Below are positions 43,744 through 52,710 of a DNA stretch of 64,000 bases, in pieces. Made by a program: the position numbers and the translations under genes. Position 1 is the stretch's first letter. Each line of letters begins with the position of its first letter. Below the pieces are notes generated by a model. It worked only from the letters and a program-made list of their open reading frames with translations. It searched no databases and was not told the DNA's origin. The DNA is from an uncultured Alphaproteobacteria bacterium. GTDB taxonomy: Bacteria; Pseudomonadota; Alphaproteobacteria; Geminicoccales; Geminicoccaceae. The DNA lies in the NCBI GenBank assembly GCA_937926445.1, contig CALBAK010000006.1:120358-184357 (forward strand), read 5' to 3'.

Positions 43744-44673
43744 GTGCGCAGAGGCCTCGCGATCTTCCTCCTGCTTCTCCCTCTGCTCGCGAGGCTCCTC
43801 GCTTTCGAGGGACCGGCGGGAGCGCAGCCGGTGTCGAGCAGGCCGGTCGAGGCGGTAGCTTCGGCCGGGATCGGGGCCGCGCTCGCCGACTTCCAGCGCA
43901 CCGCCAACCGCGAGATCGCCAAGCGTCTGAAGGCGATCCGCGACGGTCAGGGGACCGGCCCGCTCGCTCTGGGTCTCGTGCTCGCCTTCCTCTACGGAGC
44001 GGTGCACGCCGCCGGGCCCGGCCACGGCAAGCTCGTGGTCGTGGGCTACTTTCTTTCGCGCGAGGCCCGCATCGCCCGCGGCCTCGCCATGGGCGCGCAG
44101 ATCGCCCTCCTGCACGTCGTTTCCGCGGTCGTGATCGTGGGCTTCGCCGATTTCCTCTTGCGTCGGACCTTCGGCGGCGCTCCGGCCGAGATCCCGGCGG
44201 TGCGGATCGCTAGCTACACGCTCATCGTCGGGATCGGCCTTGCGATGCTGGTGCGTGCCGGGCGGAGGATCCTCGCGGACAGGGGCACGGCCGGCGACGA
44301 TCACGCGGCGGATCACGCCCACCCGCATCGGCACCGTGCCCGCTGTGGCTGCGGCGCGCACGACCGTCCGCGGGAGGGCGGTCTTCTGGCGTTCGCGGTC
44401 GGTCTCGTGCCTTGCACGGGCTCGCTCCTGATCCTCCTCTACGCCCTCGCGAACGACATGCTGCTCGAGGGCCTCCTTCTGGTCGGCTTCATCGCCTTCG
44501 GTATGGCCGTAACGATGGGAGGCCTCGGGCTCGCAAGCGTATGGGCCCGCCGCTTCGTCCTCGATCGGATCGAGGCGGCGCGACCCGCCGCCCGCCTCGC
44601 GGTCCTCCTCGAGATCGCGGGTGCCGCGCTCGTGACCGCCGTGGGCGGCTTCCTCTTGGCGGGCAGCCTTTGA
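43744..44673 (+). CDS. zevB: NicO/RcnA-family metal transporter, ZevB-like
   Basis: A 309-residue membrane protein with an N-terminal signal-like helix and about six further helices. The NicO signature VLAFLYGAVHAAGPGHGKLVVVGYF contains the metal-coordinating H and HGK motif. A cytoplasmic or periplasmic His/Cys-rich loop (DHAADHAHPHRHRARCGCGA) probably binds metal. It pairs with the DUF1007 protein as in ZevAB zinc transport. Nickel/cobalt export is the alternative for the family, but the operon favours zinc. It overlaps ubiX by four bases (TTGA). Confidence 0.88.
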   Translation: MRRGLAIFLLLLPLLARLLAFEGPAGAQPVSSRPVEAVASAGIGAALADFQRTANREIAKRLKAIRDGQGTGPLALGLVLAFLYGAVHAAGPGHGKLVVVGYFLSREARIARGLAMGAQIALLHVVSAVVIVGFADFLLRRTFGGAPAEIPAVRIASYTLIVGIGLAMLVRAGRRILADRGTAGDDHAADHAHPHRHRARCGCGAHDRPREGGLLAFAVGLVPCTGSLLILLYALANDMLLEGLLLVGFIAFGMAVTMGGLGLASVWARRFVLDRIEAARPAARLAVLLEIAGAALVTAVGGFLLAGSL

Positions 44674-45278
44674 GCGCCCGCCGCATCGTCGTTGGCATCA
44701 GCGGCGCCTCGGGCGTGATCCTGGGTGTGCGCCTGCTCGAGATCCTCCGCGAGCTCGAGGTCGAGACGCACCTCGTCGTGACTCGCGCCGCCATCCTCAC
44801 GATCGGTCACGAGCTCGGCCGGCCGATCGATTCGGTGAAGGCGCTCGCGAGCGTGGTCCATCCGCTCGTGGACGTTGGTGCCGCGATCGCGTCCGGCTCG
44901 TTCCGCACCGACGGGATGATCGTCGCGCCCTGCTCGATGCGGACGCTCGCGGCCATCGCCACCGGGGTCACCGACACGCTGTTGACCCGGGCGGCGGACG
45001 TCGTTCTCAAGGAGCGGCGTCGGCTCGTCCTGCTCGCCCGCGAGACCCCGCTGCACCTTGGACATCTGCGCAACATGGTGGCGGTGACGGAGATGGGGGC
45101 GGTGGTGATGCCGCCGGTGCCGGCCTTCTACGCGGCGCCGACTTCGCTCGATTCGATCGTCGACCAGATCCTCGGCCGCGCGCTCGACCTGTTCGAGCTC
45201 GACTGGGCCCGGGTGACACGTTGGCGCGGCGGTCGGCCCGGTGAGCCGGGCCGCTCCGGCTCCTCGCGCGAGGGTTGA
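44670..45278 (+). CDS. ubiX: flavin prenyltransferase UbiX
   Basis: A 202-residue enzyme that prenylates FMN to make the cofactor of UbiD-type decarboxylases, used in ubiquinone synthesis. It shows the N-terminal VVGISGASGVILGVRLLEIL flavin-binding loop, VVTRAAILT, DGMIVAPCSMRTLAAIATG, RLVLLARETPLHLGHLRNM and MPPVPAFYAAPTSLDSIVDQ. The TTG start overlaps the zevB stop. Its presence at the end of the zinc operon seems to be chance packing; it lacks an obvious functional link. Confidence 0.95.
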   Translation: MSARRIVVGISGASGVILGVRLLEILRELEVETHLVVTRAAILTIGHELGRPIDSVKALASVVHPLVDVGAAIASGSFRTDGMIVAPCSMRTLAAIATGVTDTLLTRAADVVLKERRRLVLLARETPLHLGHLRNMVAVTEMGAVVMPPVPAFYAAPTSLDSIVDQILGRALDLFELDWARVTRWRGGRPGEPGRSGSSREG

Positions 45279-45344
45279 CGCACTCGCTGCCCACGGCAGA
45301 GAAGCGGGCCGTACCCGTTACCCGTCTCGCAGGGAGGTCTCACG

Positions 45345-46949
45345 ATGCTCCGGGCCCGCCCGACCCGCCGTCGACTCCTCGCATCCGCGCTCCGACTTGC
45401 GGCCCTCGCCGCATTGCCGAGTGCGCTCGCGCGGGCCGATACCGCCAATCTGCGGCTCGGCGAGGCGCGGCCCTTTTCCTTCGACTGGTTGGTAGAGCAC
45501 GCCCGCGTCCTCTCGCGCCGCGATTACGTGCCGCCGCCGCGCCCGGCCCCCGAGATCGTCGATCAGATCGACTACGACGCCCACGGCAAGCTGCGCACCC
45601 GGCCCGAATACGCGCTCTGGGGACGTTCGGGCGGGGTTTACCCGATCACCTTCGTTCACAAGGGGCGCTTCTTCCCGAAAACGGTCCGGCTCCACATGGT
45701 CGAGGGCAGCGAGGCTCGCGAGATCCTCTACGACCGCGCTTATTTCACGATTCCTGACGACCACGTCGCCGCCAAGCTGCCGCCGGACGCCTCGGCCTTC
45801 GCGGGGTTCTGGATCCAGGAGAGCCGGCGCGTCGGGACCTGGTATCGCCGCGAGCCCTGGGTGACCTTCTCGGGCGCCTCCTATTTCCGTGCGGTGGGCG
45901 AGCTCGGGCAGGTGGGGCTCTCCGCTCGCGGCATCGCCGTGAACGTCGCCGATCCCACGGGCCAGCCGGAGGAGTTCCCCGACTTCACCAACTTCTGGTT
46001 CGAGCCCTGTGCGCGGGAGGGCGATCCGCAGATCGTCTACGCCCTGCTCGACGGACCGAGCCTCGCCGGGGCCTATCGCTTCGTCATGAGCCGGACCCGG
46101 GCGGTGATCATGGACATCAGCTGCCGGCTCTTCCTGCGTCGCGACGTGGCTCGGCTCGGCATCGCCCCGCTCACGACGATGTTCTGGTTCGCCGAATATC
46201 CCTCGCGCGATCGCTTCGACTGGCGTCCGGAGGTCCACGACAGCGACGTGCTCGTGCTCTGGAACGGAGCGGGCGAGCGGCTCGTGCGACCACTCAACAA
46301 TCCACCGCGCATCATCGCCTCGAGCTTCATCGACGAGAACCCGAAGGGCTTCGGTCTCGCCCAGCGTGATCGGAACTACGACCATTATCTGGACGGTGTG
46401 AACTACCATCATCGGCCGACCGCCTGGGTCGAGCCGAAAGGCGAGTGGGGCCGGGGCGTCGTCCAGCTCGTCGAGATCCCGACCGACGACGAGATCCACG
46501 ACAATGTGGTGGCCTACTGGCTCGCCGAGCGGCCGACCCAGGCAGGCGACGCGCTCGCCTACGACTACCGCCTCCACTGGCTCGAGTTCGACCCCTTCTT
46601 CCCCATCGTCGACTTCGCCCGGGTGGTGGCCACACGCGTGGGCCGAGGCGGCATCCCGGGTCAGCCGCGCCCCGAGGGGGTCGTCAAGTTCTGGCTCGAG
46701 TTCGACGGGGCGATCCTCGGCTCGATCCCCTGGGGCGTGCGGCCCGAGGTCGTCGTCTGGGCCTCGCGCGGCGAGGTCTCAATGCGTCGCTCCGAGCCCG
46801 TCTGGCACACGCCCCGCTGGTTCGGCACCTTCGATCTCTCGGTCGAGGGGCGCGATCCGATCGAGCTCAGGGCCTTCCTCGCGCTCGACGGTAAGCCCAT
46901 CAGCGAGACCTGGCTGTTCCAGCTCCACCCCGATTTGCTGCCACTCTGA
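45345..46949 (+). CDS. opgD: glucan biosynthesis protein, OpgD/MdoD type
   Basis: A 534-residue periplasmic protein of the MdoG/OpgD family, which shapes osmoregulated periplasmic glucans. It has a twin-arginine signal (TRRRLLASALRLAALAAL), which favours OpgD over OpgG. Conserved blocks include YPITFVHKGRFFPKTVRLHM, SYFRAVGELGQVGLSARGIA, EEFPDFTNFWFEP, MFWFAEYPSRDRFDWRPEVH, DENPKGFGLAQRDRNYDHYL and GEWGRGVVQLVEIPTDDEIH. No opgH glucosyltransferase is in the window. Confidence 0.93.
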   Translation: MLRARPTRRRLLASALRLAALAALPSALARADTANLRLGEARPFSFDWLVEHARVLSRRDYVPPPRPAPEIVDQIDYDAHGKLRTRPEYALWGRSGGVYPITFVHKGRFFPKTVRLHMVEGSEAREILYDRAYFTIPDDHVAAKLPPDASAFAGFWIQESRRVGTWYRREPWVTFSGASYFRAVGELGQVGLSARGIAVNVADPTGQPEEFPDFTNFWFEPCAREGDPQIVYALLDGPSLAGAYRFVMSRTRAVIMDISCRLFLRRDVARLGIAPLTTMFWFAEYPSRDRFDWRPEVHDSDVLVLWNGAGERLVRPLNNPPRIIASSFIDENPKGFGLAQRDRNYDHYLDGVNYHHRPTAWVEPKGEWGRGVVQLVEIPTDDEIHDNVVAYWLAERPTQAGDALAYDYRLHWLEFDPFFPIVDFARVVATRVGRGGIPGQPRPEGVVKFWLEFDGAILGSIPWGVRPEVVVWASRGEVSMRRSEPVWHTPRWFGTFDLSVEGRDPIELRAFLALDGKPISETWLFQLHPDLLPL

Positions 46950-47154
46950 GCCGCGGCGCGTCCGGCGGGCCAGCGCGTTCCCGCCTGGTCGACGGGGTCG
47001 AACATGAGCGGGCGGGTCGCGCGTCGGCCTCCGCCGCCAACGCGGCGAAGCTCGGCACCGGACCCGATCGCGGCGATCGTTTCCGCCGTCACCGAACTTC
47101 GGCGTTCCGTGCCCGGTTCACCGCGCACCGATCCGTCGGCTCGGGGCCAACCGA

Positions 47155-47660
47155 TCAGCAGCTCGACGCGCGGGCGCCGCCGTGGCACTTCTGCACGAGC
47201 CGATCGAGGTCGATGTCGAAGACGCCCTTCGGCAGCCGATGGGCGATGCCGCGACCACAGTCCATGCACGTTTCGCCCAGGGTCGCCGCCTTCTCGTAGC
47301 CCGCGGCCGAGCGCGGCTCCTGCTGCGACAGGTCCACGACCCCGAAATCGCAGGAGTTGCGGCACTCGCGCGAACGGGTCGTCCTCGTCGCATATCAGAC
47401 GTTCCGGGCGAGCTGCATCCGCTCGGCTTCGAACTTCGCAGGTGGGTCGATCGAGCCGTGGAACTGATGCCAAAGCTCGTCGGTCGTCTGCGTCTCGCCC
47501 ACGAACCTGTGGATTCGGGGATCTAGTACGTGGCAGTCCGGGCAGGAGGCGCGCACCCCGGTCCGGTTCGAGTAGTGCACGTTGGTCCGGTACTCGCGAT
47601 AGACGTTTCGCCGCCCAGCGCGCCGCCGGACGGGTGAAGGCCCGCCAGGCCCGGTGCACC
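47155..47660 (-). pseudogene. napC/nirT tetraheme cytochrome, degraded
   Basis: A NapC-type quinol dehydrogenase relic. In one frame it reads NVYREYRTNVHYSNRTG, SCPDCHV (one intact heme site), GSIDPPAKFEAERMQLARNV, a TGA where Trp is expected, then SRECRNSCDFGVVDLSQQEP and GETCMDCGRGIAHRLPKG. Two of the four CxxCH heme motifs are ruined (CRNSC and CMDCG), the first is deleted with the membrane anchor, and a nonsense codon interrupts it. Together these make a functional cytochrome impossible. Confidence 0.77.
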
Positions 47661-47715
47661 GAGCCGGCTCGGGACTCGGTCGGCCCCACGGCGCTGGCGG
47701 TTTCGGACAAAAGGC

Positions 47716-48070
47716 TCACGACCATGACCGATCTCCTGCCCCGCCTCGGGGCAGCTCGCTCGCGTTGCGGAAGCTGTTGCCGACCGGACTCGGCGCGTTG
47801 GCCTGCGGCACGTGACACCGGGTGCAGAACCAGCGATCGCGGGCGACGTGGTCGAGCGCCACGCCGTCGCGATCCTTGTAGTGGGTCTCGCTGACCTTCG
47901 GCGCACCTTCCCGAACATCGATCGGCCAGTCTTGGCAGGACAGGTACTTGTTGACCTCGAAGTCGATCTCGTAGCCGCCGATCCGATGCGGGATCAAGGA
48001 CGGCTGTTGGCGACAGGGGCGTTTCATCGGACCGCCGGTCTCCTTCCGGAACAGGCCGGGTGCGGTGTCG
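47716..48070 (-). pseudogene. napB diheme cytochrome, degraded
   Basis: Matches the periplasmic nitrate reductase small subunit: SLIPHRIGGYEIDFEVNKYL, then CQDWP where the first heme motif CxxCH should be, APKVSETHYKDRDGVALDHV and an intact second motif WFCTRCHVPQANAPSPVGN. The N-terminus is disrupted. With one heme site destroyed the subunit cannot transfer electrons normally. It sits between napG and napC relics in the usual nap order. Confidence 0.72.
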
Positions 48071-48104
48071 GGCTCGTCGACCGCGGCGTCACCGCACGGG
48101 CTCG

Positions 48105-48745
48105 TGGGCTGCTGGCCCGGGGCGGCGGCTCGGGGAGGCGGTCGGGAAGATCGATCACGTCCTCGATCGGCAGCCGGCCGGCCTTCTACGTCTCCTTCCA
48201 ACCCCGGCGACAGTGCCGGCCGAGCTCGCCCTCGGCGAGCCGATGCGACAGCACCTCGATCGCCGCCTGGTCGAGGACCCGGGCTTTCTCGCACTTGCCG
48301 CGGCCCGTGCAGGCCTCGCTGTGGACGGTAGGCACGAACACCGCGTGCTTGCCGGTCCGCCGATCGTGCGAGGGCTCGAGCGTGATCGCCCGATCGATCA
48401 GCGGGCAGACCCGGTCGCATACGTCGCTGCGCAGGCACTGTCAGTCGAGGCAGGTCTCGTGGTCGACCGAAACCGAGAGCCCCATCCGGGCACCCCGATG
48501 CGGTGGAGCCCCGTGTCGAGTGCCCCGGTGTGGCAGCCCTTCACGCACGGTATGTCGGGGCACATCTCGCACGGCACCTCTCGCGCGCAACCAGGATGTG
48601 CCGGCCGCGGTGCCGTCGGCGAGGTCGGCGAGCCGCAGCGTGCCGTAGGGGCAGTCGCGCACGCAGAGCCCACGGCGCACGCAGGCGCCGAGGAACGAAT
48701 CCTCGGGCAGCGCCCCGGGCGAGCGGAGCGCGGCCGCCGGAAGCG
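48105..48745 (-). pseudogene. napG ferredoxin-type protein, degraded
   Basis: A NapG relic in several frames: SPGALPEDSFLGACVRRGLC and VRDCPYGTLRLADLADG, then VPCEMCPDIPCVKGCHTGAL (Cys of a 4Fe-4S cluster replaced by His) and VDHETCLD followed by a stop, then, shifted, [20 protein letters not shown] and [20 protein letters not shown] (a cluster Cys lost). It would have been an electron-transfer component for periplasmic nitrate reduction. Multiple lesions confirm decay. Confidence 0.72.
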
Positions 48746-49125
48746 CCCGCGTTTGACGCCCACGAGCATGCTGCAGCCGAAGCCGCAGAATCGGCAGGGT
48801 GCCTTCGTCCCACCGATTGTCGGAAACGCCTTTCGTTGCCTTGGAGCCCGCGCTCGCGATGCTCGCGCCCGCCGTCGAGGCGGTCGCGAGCACGGCCGCA
48901 CACTCGACGAGCTCGCCACTGGACCGCGCCGTCGCATTCCTCCTCGGGCTCGGCATGGTGGTAGCCGCGGCGGGCGACGACCGCGCCCTCGGGACAGACC
49001 TCGAGACACGCGTCGCACCGTCCGACGCTCGCGGAACGCCGCGATCGCCCAGAGCGGCGGCGCCGGCCGGCGGCCGTTCGAGAGCTGCTCGCGCACGAGC
49101 GAGGACCGTTCGAGAGTGAACGTCG
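48746..49125 (-). pseudogene. napF fragment and truncated napA N-terminus
   Basis: A short NapF-like ferredoxin piece (CDACLEVCPEGAVVARRGYH) is followed by a Tat-leader-like stretch (AAVLATASTAGASIASAG) and a KAPCRFCGFGCSMLVGVK segment equivalent to the N-terminal 4Fe-4S motif of NapA. The roughly 2 kb that should encode the molybdenum-binding body of NapA is missing, and napG sequence follows directly. This indicates a large internal deletion. Assignments rest on motifs and gene order. Confidence 0.55.
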
Positions 49126-49238
49126 TCGTGCCCCGTCGGCTACGACGTGTTCTGGGCAGGCGTCGGGTCCGACGCACGAGATCCGAATCAAGCGACGTGT
49201 ATTCGATGTTCGTGTTCGAGATATTTCGAAAACGAGGC

Positions 49239-50279
49239 TCAGAGCTCGTCGGGACGGACGACGATGCCGCGCTCGGCGGCCTCGAGTAGGGCGAGCGTCG
49301 CGGCGAGCGTGGCGAGACCGCCCCGGGCATCGAGTACCGGCGGCTCGTCGCGACGCACGACGCGACAGAAATGGCGAATCTCGAGGGTCAGCGGATCCTC
49401 CTCGAGCACGGTGCGGCGCAGATTTTCGAACGGCGCCATCCAGCCCTCGTCGCCGATGTGCCGCCAGAGCTCGAGGCCGGGCAGGGCCAGCGAGGCGCGG
49501 GATCCGCCGATCCGAAGGCAAGGCTCGCCCGCGCGTGGGAACCAACGGCTCTCGCCCGATCCGTGTTCCCAACTCCAGGGTGCGGCGATCGCGTCCGAGA
49601 CCGACACGGTGCCGAGTGCGCCATTCGCGAAACGCAACAGGGCCGCGGCCGTATCCTCGGTTTCGAAGCCCCTGAGCGCATTCGAGGCGACGGCGCGCAC
49701 CTCGTCGATCTCGCCTACGAGGTTGCGCAGATCGTCGATCACGTGGACGAGGTTCGTCAGGACGGGCCCCGCACCTTTGCGCCGCCGCCAAGCGGGGGCG
49801 AAGTAGGGTTCGGGCTTGGCGAGCCAAGTCAGTGCGTCGACGAGCAGGATTCGGCCGAGCGCACCCTCCGCGATCAGCGCCTTGGCAGCCCGGATCCAGG
49901 GGCTGTGCCGCCGATGGTGACCCACGAGCACCGGAACACCGCGCGCTTCCGCCGCGGCGACGAGCCGGCGGCCCGCCTCGATCCCGTCGGTGACCGGCTT
50001 TTCGACCAGCACCGGTAGACCCGCCTCGATGCAGGCGATCGCCTGCTCGGCGTGGAGCTGGCTCGGGGTAGCGAGGACGACCCCGTCGGCGAGCCGACGC
50101 TCGAGAAGTTCGTCGAGGCTCGCGAGCACCGGCTTGCCGAAGCACGCGGCTGCGGTCGCAGCGCCGGGTTCGGGCTCGACGATCGCTGCGAGCCGGGCTT
50201 CGGGCTCCTCGATCACCCGCCGAACGTGCTCGCGGCCGATGAGTCCGTAGCCCACGACCGCGATCGCGACCCGCTCCAC
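49239..50279 (-). CDS. Gfo/Idh/MocA-family NAD(P)-dependent oxidoreductase
   Basis: A 346-residue two-domain dehydrogenase. The N-terminal Rossmann fold starts VAIAVVGYGLIGREHVRRVI; the signature VEKPVTDGIEAG holds the catalytic Lys of EKP. The C-terminal half (ALTWLAKPEPYF, GAGPVLTNLVHVIDDLRNLV, with the Asp-x3-His-like catalytic site altered to NLVHVIDD) binds the sugar or inositol substrate. The specific substrate is unknown. The GTG start is 26 bases from the tRNA-Leu gene, on the same strand. Confidence 0.92.
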   Translation of the reverse strand: MERVAIAVVGYGLIGREHVRRVIEEPEARLAAIVEPEPGAATAAACFGKPVLASLDELLERRLADGVVLATPSQLHAEQAIACIEAGLPVLVEKPVTDGIEAGRRLVAAAEARGVPVLVGHHRRHSPWIRAAKALIAEGALGRILLVDALTWLAKPEPYFAPAWRRRKGAGPVLTNLVHVIDDLRNLVGEIDEVRAVASNALRGFETEDTAAALLRFANGALGTVSVSDAIAAPWSWEHGSGESRWFPRAGEPCLRIGGSRASLALPGLELWRHIGDEGWMAPFENLRRTVLEEDPLTLEIRHFCRVVRRDEPPVLDARGGLATLAATLALLEAAERGIVVRPDEL

Positions 50280-50304
50280 CGCTGCTTCCTCACCGGAAAT
50301 CGCA

Positions 50305-50391
50305 TGGTGCCCGCTGCGGGATTCGAACCCGCACGCCCCGGAGGGCGGAGGATTTTAAGTCCCCTGCGTCTGCCGGTTCCGCCAAGCGGGC
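50305..50391 (-). tRNA. tRNA-Leu (TAA)
   Basis: An 87-base class II tRNA on the complementary strand. The acceptor stem is GCCCGCT/AGCGGGC, with discriminator A and encoded CCA. The anticodon arm GGGGA-CTTAAAA-TCCTC has anticodon TAA (reads TTA/TTG). A long variable arm (CGCCCTCCGGGGCGT) is typical of leucine tRNAs, and the T arm GCGGG-TTCGAAT-CCCGC is intact. Confidence 0.97.
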
Positions 50392-50437
50392 ACGGGCTCC
50401 CGATGCGCGCTGCGGGCGGCTTCGGCAAGCGCCTCGC

Positions 50438-51190
50438 TCAGACCAGGAGCTCCTCGCTGGTCGCAACGCCGGCCTGCCGCATGGCGTCGAGGAACGCCGT
50501 GGCGGCCCGATCGATCGCCTCGGTCTCGGTCGATCGGAAGACGATCGTGGTCCCCGGGGTCCCCATCCGCATGAAGGGATAGCTGCCGATATCGACCGCC
50601 CGATGGGCTTCCTGGATCGTCGCCAGCCGGTCGGCGATCTCGCCCTCCGAAGCGAAGCACACGATGCTGCGCGAACGGATCGGCGGACCACCTTGGAGCC
50701 GGGCCTTGAGCCCGTCGAGCATCGCCTGCATGATCCTCGGAACACCCGGCAGGACGAACACGTTGCCGATGACGAAGCCCGGTGCCGCCGAGACCGGGTT
50801 GTCGATCAGCTCCACACCCTCCGGCATGTCGGCCATCTTCAACCGCGCGGCGGTCACCTTGTCGGGCGGATAGTAGGCGAGGAGCCGGCGCTCGGCCTCG
50901 GCGTTGCGGCCGAAGGGTACGCCGAACGCCTTGGCGATGCTGGCCGCGGTGATGTCGTCGTGGGTCGGCCCGATGCCGCCCGTGGTGAACACGTAACGAT
51001 GCCGCACACGGCACTGGTTGACCGCTTCGACGATCGCCGTCTCTTCGTCCGGCACCACTCGCGCCTCCGCGAGGCGGATACCGAGCTCGCCCAAGAAGCG
51101 CCCGACGTAGGCCAGGTTGGCGTCCTGCGTCCGGCCGGAGAGGATCTCGTTGCCGATGACGATGAGGCAGGCGGTCGGGGTTGCGGCCAT
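50438..51190 (-). CDS. CinA-type molybdopterin-binding (MoaB/Mog fold) protein
   Basis: A 250-residue protein equivalent to the N-terminal part of CinA. It has ACLIVIGNEILSGRTQDANLA, VPDEETAIVEAV and VFTTGGIGPTHDDITAASIAKA (the GGxGPTxDD motif of the MoCF fold), then VLPGVPRIMQAM. The C-terminal nicotinamide-nucleotide amidase domain of full CinA is absent, as in many alphaproteobacterial versions. The role may be ADP-ribose pyrophosphatase-like or molybdopterin-related; it is not settled from sequence. Confidence 0.9.
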   Translation of the reverse strand: MAATPTACLIVIGNEILSGRTQDANLAYVGRFLGELGIRLAEARVVPDEETAIVEAVNQCRVRHRYVFTTGGIGPTHDDITAASIAKAFGVPFGRNAEAERRLLAYYPPDKVTAARLKMADMPEGVELIDNPVSAAPGFVIGNVFVLPGVPRIMQAMLDGLKARLQGGPPIRSRSIVCFASEGEIADRLATIQEAHRAVDIGSYPFMRMGTPGTTIVFRSTETEAIDRAATAFLDAMRQAGVATSEELLV

Positions 51191-51289
51191 CGCTCCTCCG
51201 CACTGGCGTTCCGCCCACCCGTCCTAGCCGCTCTCGGCCCAGCCGACCACCCGGTCGGGCCGGCCCGCTCGGTCTGTCCAGCTGTGCGT

Positions 51290-51319
51290 TTGGCCACAAT
51301 CTTCACATCAACCTATAGT
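51290..51319 (+). promoter_or_regulatory. candidate sigma70 promoter of the radC-like gene
   Basis: TTGGCC (51290-51295), an 18-base spacer and TATAGT (51314-51319) make a plausible promoter in an unusually AT-rich patch 15 bases before the ATG. Only a very short leader would remain. No SOS-type repeat was seen overlapping it. Confidence 0.4.
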
Positions 51320-51333
51320 TTAAATTGCCCGCC

Positions 51334-52407
51334 ATGGCTGGGCACGAAACGACACTCTCCCCATCAGCGGCCGCCCGCTGGGCGACGCCGGCGGAGCCCG
51401 AGGGACCCCTGGCCGGGTCCGCCGCAGCCGAGCGGCTCGGCCGGCTCGGGCTGATCCTCGAGCGGGCGGCAGGCGGCGGCTACCTCCTCGCCGGCTACAC
51501 TTTCCACTACCGCGACGCGATCAAGCGCGCGGGCGGCCGCTGGCTCGCCGACCGTCGGGCCTGGCAGCTCGCGGACGATGCCGCGGTCGAAACGCTCGCC
51601 TCGATGTTGGCGACCGCTGGCGCCGGCCCGGGCCTCGCGGAGGCGCCACCTGCGCCGCCGTCGGCCGGAAGCGGCTGGGGCAGCAAGCACTATCACGGCC
51701 ATCGCGAGCGCCTACGCCAGCGCTTCCTCGACGCCGGGCCGGAGAGCCTCGCCGACTACGAGCTGCTCGAGCTCCTCCTCTTCTTCTCGGTCTACCGCCG
51801 CGACACCAAACCGCTCGCAAAGGAGATGCTGGCCCGCTTCGGCTCGCTCGGTGGGGTCCTCGCGACCGATCCGGCGCGCTACGCCGAGTGCCTCGCCCTC
51901 CAGCCGCTCGCGCCCGGCACCGATCCCGAACGTGGCCAGGAACGGGACGACGACCTCCGTTTCACGCAGGTCCTCTTGAAGGCGATTCAAGCCCTCGTGC
52001 TCCGGGTGCTCAAGGAGCAGATCCGCGATCGACCGGTCATCGGCTCCTGGAGCGCGCTCATCGACTATCTCCACACCGTGCTCGCCCACGAGAGCTGCGA
52101 GGAGTTCCGCATCCTGTTCCTCGATCGCAAAAACATCCTGATCCGCGACGAGCAGCATAGTCGTGGCACCGTCGACCACACACCGCTCTACCCGCGCGAG
52201 GTCGTCAAACGCGCCCTCGAGCTCGGCGCTTCGGCGATCATCATGGTCCACAACCACCCCTCTGGGGATCCCACACCCTCGCAACCCGACATCGAAACGA
52301 CCCGGGCGGTCGTGAAAGCCCTGGCGGCAGTCAACATCCAGGTTCACGACCACGTCATCATCGGCAAGAACCGCCACTTTAGCTTCCGTAGCCAGGGGCT
52401 GATCTGA
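51334..52407 (+). CDS. radC: RadC/JAB-domain protein with N-terminal extension
   Basis: A 357-residue protein. The C-terminal two thirds are RadC/UPF0758: HGHRERLRQRFLDAG, LADYELLELLLFFSVYRRDT and the JAMM metalloprotease-like motif with HNHPSGDPTPSQPD. The first 110 residues are not in standard RadC. A compact segment YLLAGYTFHYRDAIKRAGGR-WLADRRAWQL resembles the small domain in DUF5710-like proteins that precedes nucleic-acid enzymes. The function of RadC proteins is unresolved despite the name. The ATG at 51334 is preferred over the TTG at 51325. Confidence 0.91.
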   Translation: MAGHETTLSPSAAARWATPAEPEGPLAGSAAAERLGRLGLILERAAGGGYLLAGYTFHYRDAIKRAGGRWLADRRAWQLADDAAVETLASMLATAGAGPGLAEAPPAPPSAGSGWGSKHYHGHRERLRQRFLDAGPESLADYELLELLLFFSVYRRDTKPLAKEMLARFGSLGGVLATDPARYAECLALQPLAPGTDPERGQERDDDLRFTQVLLKAIQALVLRVLKEQIRDRPVIGSWSALIDYLHTVLAHESCEEFRILFLDRKNILIRDEQHSRGTVDHTPLYPREVVKRALELGASAIIMVHNHPSGDPTPSQPDIETTRAVVKALAAVNIQVHDHVIIGKNRHFSFRSQGLI

Positions 52408-52710
52408 GCCCTGTCCACCATCGATACACGGGCCACAGGGCGCTGCCGAGCAGCTCGCTTCGGAAAGCCACGCGCCGTTCGCAGACTCCGCGCAGCACGC
52501 GACGCGACACAGCCACGACATCGAGACGCTGGCCCGGTGGCTGCCTCACCGGGATCCGATGTCCGCTCGGGAAGCCGACGAGGTTTCGGGCTCCGGTCCG
52601 AGCTCGTCCCCGTCGACCGGAAGGGTCGCCCGTTGCGCAGGCTTTCGAGCGTGCGGCAACCTGCGCACCGGCACCTCCCTACACCCGAGCGATGGAACCG
52701 CAGTCAGCTC
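52408..52710. other. intergenic region without recognised gene
   Basis: About 300 bases between radC and hrpB. Open frames run through it because of high GC, but none shows family similarity or a convincing start. The in-frame extension upstream of hrpB (from 52537) is Arg/Ser/Pro-rich and unlike helicase N-termini. I see no RNA gene or strong terminator. Confidence 0.5.

Noticed and set aside
49239..52407. Integration of a mobile element at tRNA-Leu
   Set aside because: No integrase, no repeated tRNA 3' end and no transposase were seen nearby. The tRNA is complete and flanked by ordinary genes.
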